From Edaphobacter lichenicola (lineage in GTDB: Bacteria; Acidobacteriota; Terriglobia; Terriglobales; Acidobacteriaceae): a stretch of DNA of 64,000 bases. The stretch is taken from contig NZ_CP073696.1 of NCBI RefSeq assembly GCF_025264645.1, positions 4,402,001 to 4,466,000 of the forward strand, in the 5' to 3' direction. Shown piece by piece: positions 1 through 9,122 of the stretch. The number at the start of each line of letters is the position of its first letter. The stretch's first letter is position 1. The notes under the pieces were generated by a model. The model did not search any database and had not been told where the DNA came from. It saw only the letters and a program-made list of their open reading frames with translations. The position numbers and the translations under genes are program-made.

Positions 1-485
1 AATAGATCGACAACATCCTTCGGTCGCATCGGCTCCTCATGTTTCAACTCACGCAGCTTCTTTGGAATCCTCACCGAATGAAACGCCTGATGTTCCAGGC
101 TGAAAAACTCCTCCGGCGACATCGTCGTGCATGTCCCATGCTTACTCCACTCGTGGTCCAGCAGCGGACGGTCAGGAGTGATATCCAGATTATTCTCCGG
201 TCGCGGCGGCCCCGGCCGCTCCGCACAGTTCACCGGATAAGAGCCGTCATAGTTCTGCGGCCACAGCCCATGCAACACAAATCCACGAGGTGTCTTGCAT
301 GCCGCACCCGCTCCTGGAACCGAACAGAATTCAGGCCCCCAGGCAAGATTCATCAGATAAAAATCGAACTTTCCCGGCTCGCCCTTCTGCTGCGCCCTAG
401 CGGACGCAGACATCGCGAGTAGCCCAACAACCGCTAAACAGAACACCATGGAGCGTCGCAAGAAGTTCGTACCCATATCCATCAT
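1..485 (-). CDS. Ribonuclease T2 family protein, secreted, 3' end beyond the window
   Basis: The minus strand is open from the ATG at 485 to the window edge, 161 codons with no stop, so the C-terminus is missing. Residues 1-32 form a signal peptide (basic NFLRRS, hydrophobic stretch, then ASARAQ). Both hallmark motifs of RNase T2 enzymes are present: CAS1 as FVLHGLWPQ at about 69-77 and CAS2 as HEWSKHGTC at about 111-119, with both catalytic histidines and the glutamate. The family cleaves single-stranded RNA in the periplasm or outside the cell through 2',3'-cyclic phosphates, so the likely role is scavenging of extracellular RNA. A GGAAGG ribosome site lies seven bases before the start. Three in-frame ATGs occur at 485, 482 and 476; the first fits the ribosome site. 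Family assignment is firm; substrate is inferred. Confidence 0.88.
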   Translation of the reverse strand, partial: MMDMGTNFLRRSMVFCLAVVGLLAMSASARAQQKGEPGKFDFYLMNLAWGPEFCSVPGAGAACKTPRGFVLHGLWPQNYDGSYPVNCAERPGPPRPENNLDITPDRPLLDHEWSKHGTCTTMSPEEFFSLEHQAFHSVRIPKKLRELKHEEPMRPKDVVDL

Positions 486-541
486 GCTAATGCCTTCCAT
501 CGAATAAACAGACGCCGCGAACAAGCTACAATCAGCCAAGC

Positions 542-1141
542 ATGATCGCCCATCTCCGCGGACGTCTCCTCTCTAAAACCCCGAACCAGGCCATCGTCGA
601 ATGCGCTGGCGTAGGCTACGACGTCACCATCAGTGTCGCCACCTTCTCCGCCTTACCGAGCGAGGGCACAGACGCCGCGCTCCACATCCACACCCACGTC
701 CGCGAAGACCAGATCTCCCTCTTCGGCTTCTCCGAGACGCAGGAGAAGCACCTCTTCGAGAAACTCCTCACCATCAGCGGCATCGGCCCAAAGCTGGCCA
801 TCACGGTCCTGAGCGGCATCGACGCCAGCAGGCTCGTCACGGCCATCCGCTCCGGCGACCACGCCACCCTCACCCGCATCCCCGGCATCGGCAAAAAAAC
901 TGCCGAGCGCGTCGTCCTCGAACTCAAGGACAAGCTGGACGACCTTGCCGTATCCATCCCCACGTCAGGGGCAGGCCCGCATCACGGCCCCGCCGGCGAT
1001 GACGCCCTCTCCGCCCTCGTCAATCTCGGCTACGCGCGACCTGTCGCCCAGAAGGCCATCGAAACCGCCATTACCAAGACCCCCGAAGTCGCCAACGACT
1101 TCGAAACCCTCTTCCGTGCCGCCATGCAAGCCATCCGTTAG
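542..1141 (+). CDS. ruvA: Holliday junction branch migration protein RuvA
   Basis: A 199-residue protein of the normal length for RuvA, which binds four-way DNA junctions as a tetramer and guides the RuvB motor during recombination and replication restart. The N-terminal OB fold (MIAHLRGRLL, then VGYDV) is followed by two helix-hairpin-helix segments, LLTISGIGPKLA around 77-88 and LTRIPGIGKKTAERV around 111-125, and a small C-terminal domain of about 50 residues (ALVNLGYARPVAQKAI) that contacts RuvB. Neither ruvB nor ruvC is adjacent. The gene starts 56 bases from the divergent RNase T2 gene and is followed by intergenic repeats, so it is probably transcribed alone. Confidence 0.97.
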   Translation: MIAHLRGRLLSKTPNQAIVECAGVGYDVTISVATFSALPSEGTDAALHIHTHVREDQISLFGFSETQEKHLFEKLLTISGIGPKLAITVLSGIDASRLVTAIRSGDHATLTRIPGIGKKTAERVVLELKDKLDDLAVSIPTSGAGPHHGPAGDDALSALVNLGYARPVAQKAIETAITKTPEVANDFETLFRAAMQAIR

Positions 1142-1187
1142 CCATTTTTTCTGGTTTTGATTCCAGGATTTTTTCTGGCATGGTCGA

Positions 1188-1320
1188 TGTGGTGTTTTGC
1201 AGGGGTTTTCGCAAAATCCGGGTGCGAAACGTGGTGTTTTGGGTGGTGATTTGTGGTCACTTTGTGGTGTTTTGCGTGGCTGGACGTGCGCTTATTTTGG
1301 GGACGAAAAAAGTGCCACGG
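1188..1320 (+). repeat. TGGTG-rich dispersed intergenic repeat, copy 1
   Basis: This stretch is rich in TGGTG and TTTTG words. It shares an ordered set of segments with 15379-15514 and with the reverse complement of 59251-59387: GTGTTTTGCAGGGGTTTT, then GGTGC-AAAACGTGGT, then TTGCGTGG, and last a GACGAAAAA-GCCA block. Copy 1 is the most diverged. It lies directly behind ruvA, in the gap facing rnpB, and encodes nothing convincing. The family is seen in the sequence; its function is unknown. Confidence 0.7.
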
Positions 1321-1344
1321 TTTTGAGATTTATTTTTTAGGTGC

Positions 1345-1502
1345 CCTGCCGGACGGACCTCCTACGCGGAGAGCGGTCACTTCGTGACTTGTATACCTCT
1401 TCGCGTGGCGAGGAAGATGACTCCGACCAACGGGAGGACCAAGCGAAGCTCCAAAAAGGCGTGTAAACGCCCGCCCTCCGCGCAGGAGGCCTGTCCGGCA
1501 GG
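1345..1502. repeat. 158-bp element with imperfect terminal inverted repeats
   Basis: The first 26 bases (1345-1370, beginning CCTGCCGGAC) pair with the last 26 (1477-1502) at 23 of 26 positions, and the match continues weakly inward. Inside each arm is a short hairpin: GTCACTTCGTGAC on the left and GGCGTGTAAACGCC on the right. There is no credible coding frame. The arrangement resembles a miniature inverted-repeat element or a long cruciform, in the gap between ruvA and the end of rnpB. No target-site duplication is evident. Confidence 0.6.
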
Positions 1503-1526
1503 ACGTTCGCTTTGCAAAAGCGAGAC

Positions 1527-1558
1527 GGCCTCGAAACCGTTTTTGCGGGTTCGAGGCC
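1527..1558 (-). terminator. Stem-loop just downstream of the RNase P RNA
   Basis: A near-perfect hairpin (GGCCTCGAA arm pairing with TTCGAGGCC) lies six bases past the 3' end of rnpB as read on the minus strand. A second short hairpin follows, TCGCTTT pairing with AAAGCGA. No long T-run follows, so it may be a processing or stabilising structure rather than a classical intrinsic terminator. Confidence 0.4.
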
Positions 1559-1563
1559 ATAGG

Positions 1564-2040
1564 TTTGCAGACGGCCCGTAAGCCGAATTCTGTTTTAGAC
1601 GATCATTCCTCTACGCGACGCATTACTGCGGCGCTTTAGCAACCTACCCGCAAGTTTCGGCTCCCAAACCATTGATAAATCAACAGCTGGATCCCTCCGC
1701 CTAAGCGCATCGGGCCGATACGCTCCTGCCGCCTGGAGAGAAGCGGCAAGATCCCTGCCTATTTGGTCTTGCTCCGTGTGGGGTTTACCCTGCCGCGGTC
1801 ATTACTGGCCGCGCGGTGCGCTCTTACCGCACCTTTTCACCCTTACCTCAAGCCGCTTGCGGATCTACCGAAGCAGATCACCAACTTGAGGCGGTTCCTT
1901 CTCTGTTGCACTTGCCGTCCAGATGGCTTGAACCATCCGTCCCGGACGTTATCCGGCACACTGCCCTGCGGAGTTCGGACTTTCCTCCCCCGCCCAACGC
2001 CTTGCGGCCCGAGCGGCAGCGATCATCCAGCCGCCTGCAA
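1564..2040 (-). ncRNA. rnpB: RNase P RNA (class A), rnpB
   Basis: Read on the minus strand, this region carries the conserved bacterial RNase P RNA signatures. They are GGAGGAAAGTCCGAACTCC near the 5' end, the AGTGCAACAGAGA segment, GGTAAGGGTGAAAAGGTGCG followed by GTAAGAGCGCACCG, the GGGTAAACCCCAC segment with GACCAAATAGG, and the 3' element ACAGAATTCGGCTTA at 1579-1593. I set the ends by helix P1: TTGCAGGCGGC at the 5' end pairs with GGCCGTCTGCAA at the 3' end, and P2 pairs GATGATC with GATCGTC. The RNA is the catalytic subunit that matures tRNA 5' ends; its protein partner rnpA lies at 19300. At about 477 nt it is longer than the 377-nt E. coli RNA, with an extended arm between 1640 and 1760. 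Confidence 0.95.
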
Positions 2041-2044
2041 TCTA

Positions 2045-2050
2045 AGTGTA
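2045..2050 (-). promoter_or_regulatory. Possible -10 element of rnpB
   Basis: TACACT on the minus strand ends five bases before the predicted P1 helix start, so transcription would begin close to the mature 5' end, as is common for rnpB. No good -35 hexamer is seen at the expected distance, so this is tentative. Confidence 0.35.
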
Positions 2051-2228
2051 TCTCACCGGTTGTTTGGGTAGTCGGTCAGCTTAGCATCCGAGATCGGCGA
2101 AGCTATCGAAAGCGCCGTTTTTCAGGAGATAGCTCTGAGACAATAAGGCTTTCCGTATCGACAAACTATAGGTAGACTCGCCGAGGCACAAATTTGTTCG
2201 GTTTATCCCCTGGGGAGTTCTTTGTACG

Positions 2229-4958
2229 ATGCGCTTTTCTGCTTTGTTTTGTTTTCCCGCTTTGACCATATCTTCCTTCCTTATTTCTTTTTGCGCCATC
2301 GCTGCCGCCCAGAGCCCCGTCACCGTCTCGCTCGCGCTCAATTCTCCCACCCAGCCCGCTGCCACACCCACCACTGCCACGGTCACTGTCGCTGACTCAG
2401 CCGGTCCCATTCGCTTCGGCATGGTCGATATTTTTGACGGCACCCAGAAAGTTCAGACCCTCCAGCTCGTTAGCACCTCCGGGTCCGGCTTCACGCCGGG
2501 GACAGCCATCCTGCGTCACATCTTTGCGCCCGGAAGCCACCAACTCACCGCTGCCTTTCACGCCACCACCGCGGACGCCGCCGCCAACAGTTCCCCCGTC
2601 GCGCTCACCGTTACCCCCGGGACCTACACTTCCACCAGTGCCCTTCGCTACGCCCAGACGATCGACTTCTCCGTCAACGGCGACTATAACGTGCTCACGG
2701 ACGTCGTAGTTGCCGACTTCAACAACGACGGCATACCCGACATCGCCACCGTGCAAGGCTACCCCAATGCCTTGGCCGTCTCGCTCGGCGACAAACCCGG
2801 CCATTTCCTTCCCCCCACTAACTTGCCGATTGCTTCCAACAACGACAACAGCTTCATCCGCGTGTTCGCTGCCGATCTCGACGCCGACGGTCTTGTCGAT
2901 CTCATCGTTACGGGCGGAAGCGACGACTATACCGTGTTCTTCCGTAACAATCCCGCGTCTCCCGGCACTTTTCTCGCGCGAACCGAACTCATCCCTGACA
3001 AAGGAACTCCCATCGTGATCGCAGACTTCAATCACGACGGCCTGCCGGACATCGCCTACATCCAGGGAAATGCAATCTCCACCAATCCCAGCAGTATCAC
3101 CGTCGCCCTCAACCAGCAGTCCGCACCCGGCACCTTCCCCATCAGCGTCACCAGTTCATCGTTTTCGGGGTACGACGTCGTTGGCCTCAATGCTGCGGAC
3201 ATGAACGGCGACGGTTTTCCGGACCTTGTCGTGCGTTGCGCGCCGTCGTATAACGGCAACCTGCCGGCAAGCGCCGACACGTGGGAGTTTATCGTCTTCC
3301 TGGCCGACCCAGCCCATCCCGGGCAGTTTCTCGCTCCCGCTTTTAGTAGCCCGCCCGCCGCCATAAACAGCATCGCCGTGCAGGATCTCAACCACGACGG
3401 CCTCCCGGACGTAGTGGTCTCAGGTACGGGTAGCTTCTTCTCCGTATACCTTGGGGATCCCGCCCATCCCGGCCAATTACTCGCGCCCCAGAACACCACA
3501 GCCCCCGGGAATCTGACCTACCTATACACCGTAGCCGTTGGAGACATCGACGGGGACGGGATTCCCGATGTCGTCGCCACCGATGAGGGAAACACGTTCC
3601 TCATCTTCCCTGGCAAAGGCGACGGCACTTTCCTCGCGCCCACTACGTTGCTCGAAGGACTCACGGCCCCGGCCTGGGGAAACTCTGCAACCGTCCTCAC
3701 CGACCTCGATGGCGACGGTCTCAATGACCTCGTAACCACTGAGTACGGCCAGAACACCGCCCAGATTTTCCTGCACGACACTCAGGTTATTGCTCCGACG
3801 CTGCAGACAGCCACTGACCTTACCGGCTCCCCGTCGGATAACATCCAGTCCGGTACTCCAATCACATTCACCGTTACCGAAACAGCCTCCAGCGGTCAGC
3901 CCACCGGCTCCGTCGATCTTCTCGACTTTGTCGGCTTTCCACCCTATACGGTCATCGCTACCCTGCCACTCGTGGGCAATACCGCGACCTTCACCACGAG
4001 CTCCCTCACTGCCGGGGTTCACGGACCCGTCGCCGTCTTCCACGGTAACTCTATCTATGCTCCTAGCCAGTCCGCAGGTCCGGTTCTGAATATTCTCCCG
4101 AGCCAATCGACAACTGTCCAGCTGACAGCCACCCCCAACCCCGCGACGTTCGGCCAAGCAGTCACCCTGCGCGCGACCCTGACTGGAAGCTATGGAACGC
4201 CAGTCGGCTCCGTCACGTTTATCGATTCGGGCCAGAACCTCGCCGGCGTGACACTGGTCAACGGTATCGCCTCGTTCACCACCTCCACTCTTGCAGTGGG
4301 GTCTCACACCATCCAGGTCGGCTACCCCGGCAACTACGAAGGGCAATCGGAGACGTCCGCCCCAATCACGGTCACCATCACCGGAACTCCCGATTTTTCG
4401 CTCTCGATATCCTCTCCCACGGCTAACGTCACTCACGGCTCCGCCGCCAGCACCACCATCTCCCTTACCCCCCTCAATGGCTTCTCGGCTGCGACCTCCC
4501 TTACCTGCACGGGTGCACCCGCCAACTCCACGTGCTCGATTTCTTCCCCCAGCGTCACACCTGCCGGTGCCGCCGCCACGGCCACCCTCACCCTACAGAC
4601 GAGTGTCCAGTCCGCATCTCTGACACCCGGTCGGTCTCCGTTGAATCCAGGCGCGTCCACGCCAATCGTCGCTGGAACCCTGCCCCTCGGTCTACTCGCT
4701 CTCCTCTCCGCACGCCGCCGCAGAGTTCGGAGCGCCACCGCAAGACCGCGCCACCTCATTTGCGGGGGCTCGCTCTTTCTCGCCGTTAGCCTCCTTGCCA
4801 GTCTAGTCTCCGTCGTCTCCTGCGGAGGTTCCAGCGGCGGTGGCGGGTCCGCCGGTCCCCAAACCCTCTACCCCACCGCCGGAACCTACCCTCTCACCGT
4901 CACCGCTACTAGCGGCGCAACCATCCACACCACTACATTCACCGTTACCATCCAATAG
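2229..4958 (+). CDS. Secreted FG-GAP/VCBS repeat protein with Ig-like domains
   Basis: A 909-residue exported protein. Residues 1-27 are a signal peptide ending in CAIAAAQ. About seven FG-GAP/VCBS units run from about 160 to 500, each centred on a calcium-loop motif such as DFNNDGIPDI, DMNGDGFPDL or DIDGDGIPDV; together they probably form a beta-propeller. Two Ig-like (Big_3_5 type) domains follow at about 525-715, one starting TATPNPATFGQAVTLRA. The tail is odd: a hydrophobic stretch with an RRRR cluster, a second hydrophobic stretch ending in SVVSCGGSSGGGG, which looks like an internal lipobox, and a final beta-rich segment. Such proteins are common in acidobacteria and are thought to bind surfaces or polysaccharide; no catalytic domain is visible. 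A GGGGAG ribosome site precedes the ATG. Confidence 0.85.
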   Translation: MRFSALFCFPALTISSFLISFCAIAAAQSPVTVSLALNSPTQPAATPTTATVTVADSAGPIRFGMVDIFDGTQKVQTLQLVSTSGSGFTPGTAILRHIFAPGSHQLTAAFHATTADAAANSSPVALTVTPGTYTSTSALRYAQTIDFSVNGDYNVLTDVVVADFNNDGIPDIATVQGYPNALAVSLGDKPGHFLPPTNLPIASNNDNSFIRVFAADLDADGLVDLIVTGGSDDYTVFFRNNPASPGTFLARTELIPDKGTPIVIADFNHDGLPDIAYIQGNAISTNPSSITVALNQQSAPGTFPISVTSSSFSGYDVVGLNAADMNGDGFPDLVVRCAPSYNGNLPASADTWEFIVFLADPAHPGQFLAPAFSSPPAAINSIAVQDLNHDGLPDVVVSGTGSFFSVYLGDPAHPGQLLAPQNTTAPGNLTYLYTVAVGDIDGDGIPDVVATDEGNTFLIFPGKGDGTFLAPTTLLEGLTAPAWGNSATVLTDLDGDGLNDLVTTEYGQNTAQIFLHDTQVIAPTLQTATDLTGSPSDNIQSGTPITFTVTETASSGQPTGSVDLLDFVGFPPYTVIATLPLVGNTATFTTSSLTAGVHGPVAVFHGNSIYAPSQSAGPVLNILPSQSTTVQLTATPNPATFGQAVTLRATLTGSYGTPVGSVTFIDSGQNLAGVTLVNGIASFTTSTLAVGSHTIQVGYPGNYEGQSETSAPITVTITGTPDFSLSISSPTANVTHGSAASTTISLTPLNGFSAATSLTCTGAPANSTCSISSPSVTPAGAAATATLTLQTSVQSASLTPGRSPLNPGASTPIVAGTLPLGLLALLSARRRRVRSATARPRHLICGGSLFLAVSLLASLVSVVSCGGSSGGGGSAGPQTLYPTAGTYPLTVTATSGATIHTTTFTVTIQ

Positions 4959-5043
4959 ATTCCTGATCCCAACGCCGGCAAAGTCGGGTTTTCGGCAAGT
5001 TGCGCCGTTCACATCAAACTGACCCACGCGGTGAAACAGAGGC

Positions 5044-5222
5044 AAATGCGGGGGTTTTCTCCACTGCGCGACGGACGGTGAGACTGTCCGTCGCTTCGGT
5101 CGAGATGACGGGTTTTTGGGTTGGAGGAGGAGAACTTCGCTCCGGATGCCACCATCTTTGGGGTGGCGGAGGAGACCGGGCGACGGCGAATACGGGTTCG
5201 CTCCGGATGACACTTGTTTTTG
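5044..5222. repeat. Composite extragenic repeat with a 9-bp hairpin
   Basis: The gap before the permease genes holds a hairpin with arms GCGACGGAC (5068-5076) and GTCCGTCGC (5086-5094). Three related units follow: one around GGTCGAGATGACGGGTTTTT (5098-5117), and two around TTCGCTCCGGATG (5136-5148 and 5199-5211), each trailed by a T-rich then G-rich run. On the minus strand the first unit reads GTCATCTCGACCG. It resembles the extragenic words GTCATCCTGAGCG seen at 41715 and 47709. An open frame crosses the region, but it is repeat sequence. Confidence 0.55.
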
Positions 5223-5329
5223 GGGTAGGCGAACAATCCAGCCCCGAATTACGTATCAGACAGCAAGCCAGTTCTCGCTTTGGAGAACTTCGGCTGGTAG
5301 TCTCAAGCGTACTCAAGGTACATCGACCG

Positions 5330-6553
<1,224 letters not shown>

Positions 6554-6592
6554 AGCAGGAGCACGGCAGGAACAGATGCCGAGGAGGCCGTT

Positions 6593-7840
6593 ATGCAGAT
6601 TGCCGATACAAAAGAGACAGTAACGATGGCGCTCGATACGCTGCGCTCGAACAAGCTGCGCAGCGGGCTGACTATCCTGGGGATTGTGATTGGTGTAATG
6701 ACGGTGATCGTGATCTCGTCGGTCATCAACGGGCTTAATTCAAGTGTGGCTGGTTTGGTGGAGTCGCTGGGCACCAATGTGATCTGGGTCTTCCGGTTTC
6801 CGGTCATCGGGGTGCGGCCGACGACAGAGATGCTGACGCGCAAGCAACTGACCTACGAGGATGCGATGGCGATGAAGGAGCTGCCGCACGTTGTAGCAGT
6901 GACGCCTGGATTGCAATATCGCGACAACACCGGCGTGGAAGGCACCGTCGCTGTGAAATATGGCACAAAGATCATGGAGGGCACGACCCTCGAGGGCGAC
7001 ACGTCGAGCGTCAAGGACGTATACGAACTCAACTTGAAGGAGGGTCGTTTCTTCAACGAAGGGGACGTGGAGCGGGCGTCGAACGTTGTTGTAATCGGCA
7101 ACGACACAGCGGACGGACTGTTTGGCAACATGAGTCCTGTCGGCCAGGATGTGACCATCGCGGGCATGGTCTTTACCGTCGTCGGCGTCATGGACAAGCA
7201 GAAACAGGCCTTCGGCGGAGGCAAAAATCCCGAGGACAATAAAGCCTTCTTCCCTGTGACAACGTTCCACAAGATTCATCCAGAGATACTCGACTACTGG
7301 ATCAGCCTGAAGTTCGACGATCAGAAGAACAAGGCTCTGGTGCAGGAGGAGTTGCAAGAGCTGCTTCGCCGCAGGCGCAAGGTGAAGAATGAGGCTCCCG
7401 ACAACTTCGCGATCTTCGGGACCGACTCGCTCACTCGCCTCTGGAACAACATCACCAGCGGATTATTTCTTCTGCTGTTTGCGCTCTCGAGTGTTGCGCT
7501 GCTGGTCGGCGGCGTCGGCGTGATGAACATCATGCTGGTGAGTGTGACGGAGCGAACGCGTGAGATTGGAGTGCGCAAGGCGATCGGCGCGACCAAGCAG
7601 GTGATTCTCGCCCAGTTCACACTCGAGGCGATGACGCTGTGTGCTGTCGGCGGCATCATCGGAGTGGTTATCGGGAGCGGCATCGCTTTGTTGCTGCACC
7701 TCTTCTTTCCCTCGATGTTGTCGGCGATGTGGGTCGCGCTTGCCTTCTGCTGCTCCTGCGGAATCGGCCTGCTCTTTGGCATCTATCCAGCCTGGAAGGC
7801 AGCGAATCTGAATCCGATCGAAGCGTTGCGGTATGAGTAG
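6593..7840 (+). CDS. MacB/FtsX-type ABC transporter permease
   Basis: A 415-residue paralogue of the preceding gene, with the same plan. An N-terminal helix (LTILGIVIGVMTVIVISSV) is followed by a periplasmic domain to about residue 285 and three C-terminal helices around the VSVTERTREIGVRKAIGA loop. It ends, like its neighbour, in the family-typical YPAWKAANLNPIEALRYE. A GAGGAGG ribosome site lies just before the ATG. The two genes look like an operon encoding the membrane half of one transporter. The ATPase must come from elsewhere in the genome, since none lies in the window. Specific substrate cannot be read from the sequence. Confidence 0.86.
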   Translation: MQIADTKETVTMALDTLRSNKLRSGLTILGIVIGVMTVIVISSVINGLNSSVAGLVESLGTNVIWVFRFPVIGVRPTTEMLTRKQLTYEDAMAMKELPHVVAVTPGLQYRDNTGVEGTVAVKYGTKIMEGTTLEGDTSSVKDVYELNLKEGRFFNEGDVERASNVVVIGNDTADGLFGNMSPVGQDVTIAGMVFTVVGVMDKQKQAFGGGKNPEDNKAFFPVTTFHKIHPEILDYWISLKFDDQKNKALVQEELQELLRRRRKVKNEAPDNFAIFGTDSLTRLWNNITSGLFLLLFALSSVALLVGGVGVMNIMLVSVTERTREIGVRKAIGATKQVILAQFTLEAMTLCAVGGIIGVVIGSGIALLLHLFFPSMLSAMWVALAFCCSCGIGLLFGIYPAWKAANLNPIEALRYE

Positions 7841-7895
7841 TTGCGTCGGGTGATGGAGGAGTGTTGACGCTGTGCCGGTTCGGTAGACTAGAGGC

Positions 7896-9065
7896 ATGGC
7901 CATCGCGATCGAAGCGATCACAACACTGCTGACGCTTGCCGGACTTGTTTATCTTTTGTTGGCCCTGATGGGATGCCGCGACTTCGCGCACTACTGGCAA
8001 CAGAAACAGGTGGATGCGGGGTTCGCGCCCGATGTGACCATTCTGAAGCCGGTGAAGGGTGTGGACCAGCGCATGTATGCGGGGCTGGTCAGCCACTGCA
8101 AGCAGGAGTATGCCGGCAACTTCGAGATCGTCTTTGGCGTAAGCAGTCGCGACGACCCCGCCGTTGGTGAGATCGAGCGCTTGCGTGCGGAGTTTCCTGA
8201 GTGTGCGATCCGGCTGGTGGAGTGTCGCGAGCGATTGGGCACCTCGGGCAAGGTCAGCAACCTGGTGCAGATGCTGCGCGAGGCGAAGTACGAGCATGTG
8301 CTCATCAACGACAGCGACATTCGCGTCTCTCCGCGCTATCTCACGCGAGTGATGCAGTGCTTTGCGGATGCGACCGTGGGGATGGTCACAGCTCCCTACA
8401 TCGGGCGTACGGCCGACGGAGGAGCAGCGATGACAGTTTGGTCGCGGCTTGAAGCGTTGGGTATCTCAACTGATTTTTTGCCCGGTGTGCTCACAGCGCG
8501 CAGGCTGGAGGGCGGGATTCGATTTGGCCTTGGCTCCACGCTTGCCACCAGCAAGGGCGTGCTCGCAAAGACGGGAGGACTTGAGGCGCTGACCGAGTAC
8601 CTTGCTGACGACTACGAGATGGGGGCGCGGATCGCTGAGGCCGGGTACCGGGTGGAGCTTTCGAACGAGGTGGTGGAGACGACCGTTCCGGAGTATCACT
8701 TTCGCGGCTTCAGGGAGCATCAACTCCGTTGGGCGCGCTCGACGCGAGACTCGCGCAAGCTCGGCTATGTCGGGTTGGGGATTACGTATGCTCTGCCGTG
8801 GGCGATCATGACGTGCATCGCTAGCGGCTTTGCGTTGTGGAGCTTTTCGTTGTTGAGTGTCGTGATGCTGGCGCGGGTGGCGGTGGCTCTGTCGGTTGGC
8901 GTAGGGGTGCTGGGGGATGCGCAGGTGCTGCGTGATCTGTGGCTCCTGCCGCTGCGGGACTTCTTTGGGCTGTGGTTCTGGGCGTGGAGCTTTGCCGGCG
9001 ATACGGTGGTGTGGCGCGGCGAGTTGTTCTCTCTGAAGGATGGGCGCATCACCCCTGTGGCGTAG
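7896..9065 (+). CDS. GT21-type glycosyltransferase, ceramide glucosyltransferase/HpnI-like
   Basis: A 389-residue membrane glycosyltransferase. One N-terminal helix (about 5-25) is followed by a GT-A catalytic domain: VTILKPVKGVD at the nucleotide-binding start, INDSDIRVSPRYL carrying the DxD-like metal site at about 135, ADDYEMG, and the REHQLRWARSTRDS motif near 275 that matches the (Q/R)XXRW signature. Two or three C-terminal helices follow. This plan fits ceramide glucosyltransferases and the bacterial hopanoid enzyme HpnI, which transfers N-acetylglucosamine to bacteriohopanetetrol. Other hopanoid genes are not in the window, so the acceptor lipid is open. It is transcribed in the same direction as the permeases, 55 bases downstream. 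Confidence 0.8.
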   Translation: MAIAIEAITTLLTLAGLVYLLLALMGCRDFAHYWQQKQVDAGFAPDVTILKPVKGVDQRMYAGLVSHCKQEYAGNFEIVFGVSSRDDPAVGEIERLRAEFPECAIRLVECRERLGTSGKVSNLVQMLREAKYEHVLINDSDIRVSPRYLTRVMQCFADATVGMVTAPYIGRTADGGAAMTVWSRLEALGISTDFLPGVLTARRLEGGIRFGLGSTLATSKGVLAKTGGLEALTEYLADDYEMGARIAEAGYRVELSNEVVETTVPEYHFRGFREHQLRWARSTRDSRKLGYVGLGITYALPWAIMTCIASGFALWSFSLLSVVMLARVAVALSVGVGVLGDAQVLRDLWLLPLRDFFGLWFWAWSFAGDTVVWRGELFSLKDGRITPVA

Positions 9066-9122
9066 GTTTGTGGGTTCCTCACATCGCGGCCGAGTTGGCC
9101 TAATTTTTAGGACAACGACCGG

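Noticed and set aside
5000..5329. Long N-terminal extension of the first permease
   Set aside because: The extra residues come from repeat DNA, have no membrane or signal character, and the conserved start lies at 5330.
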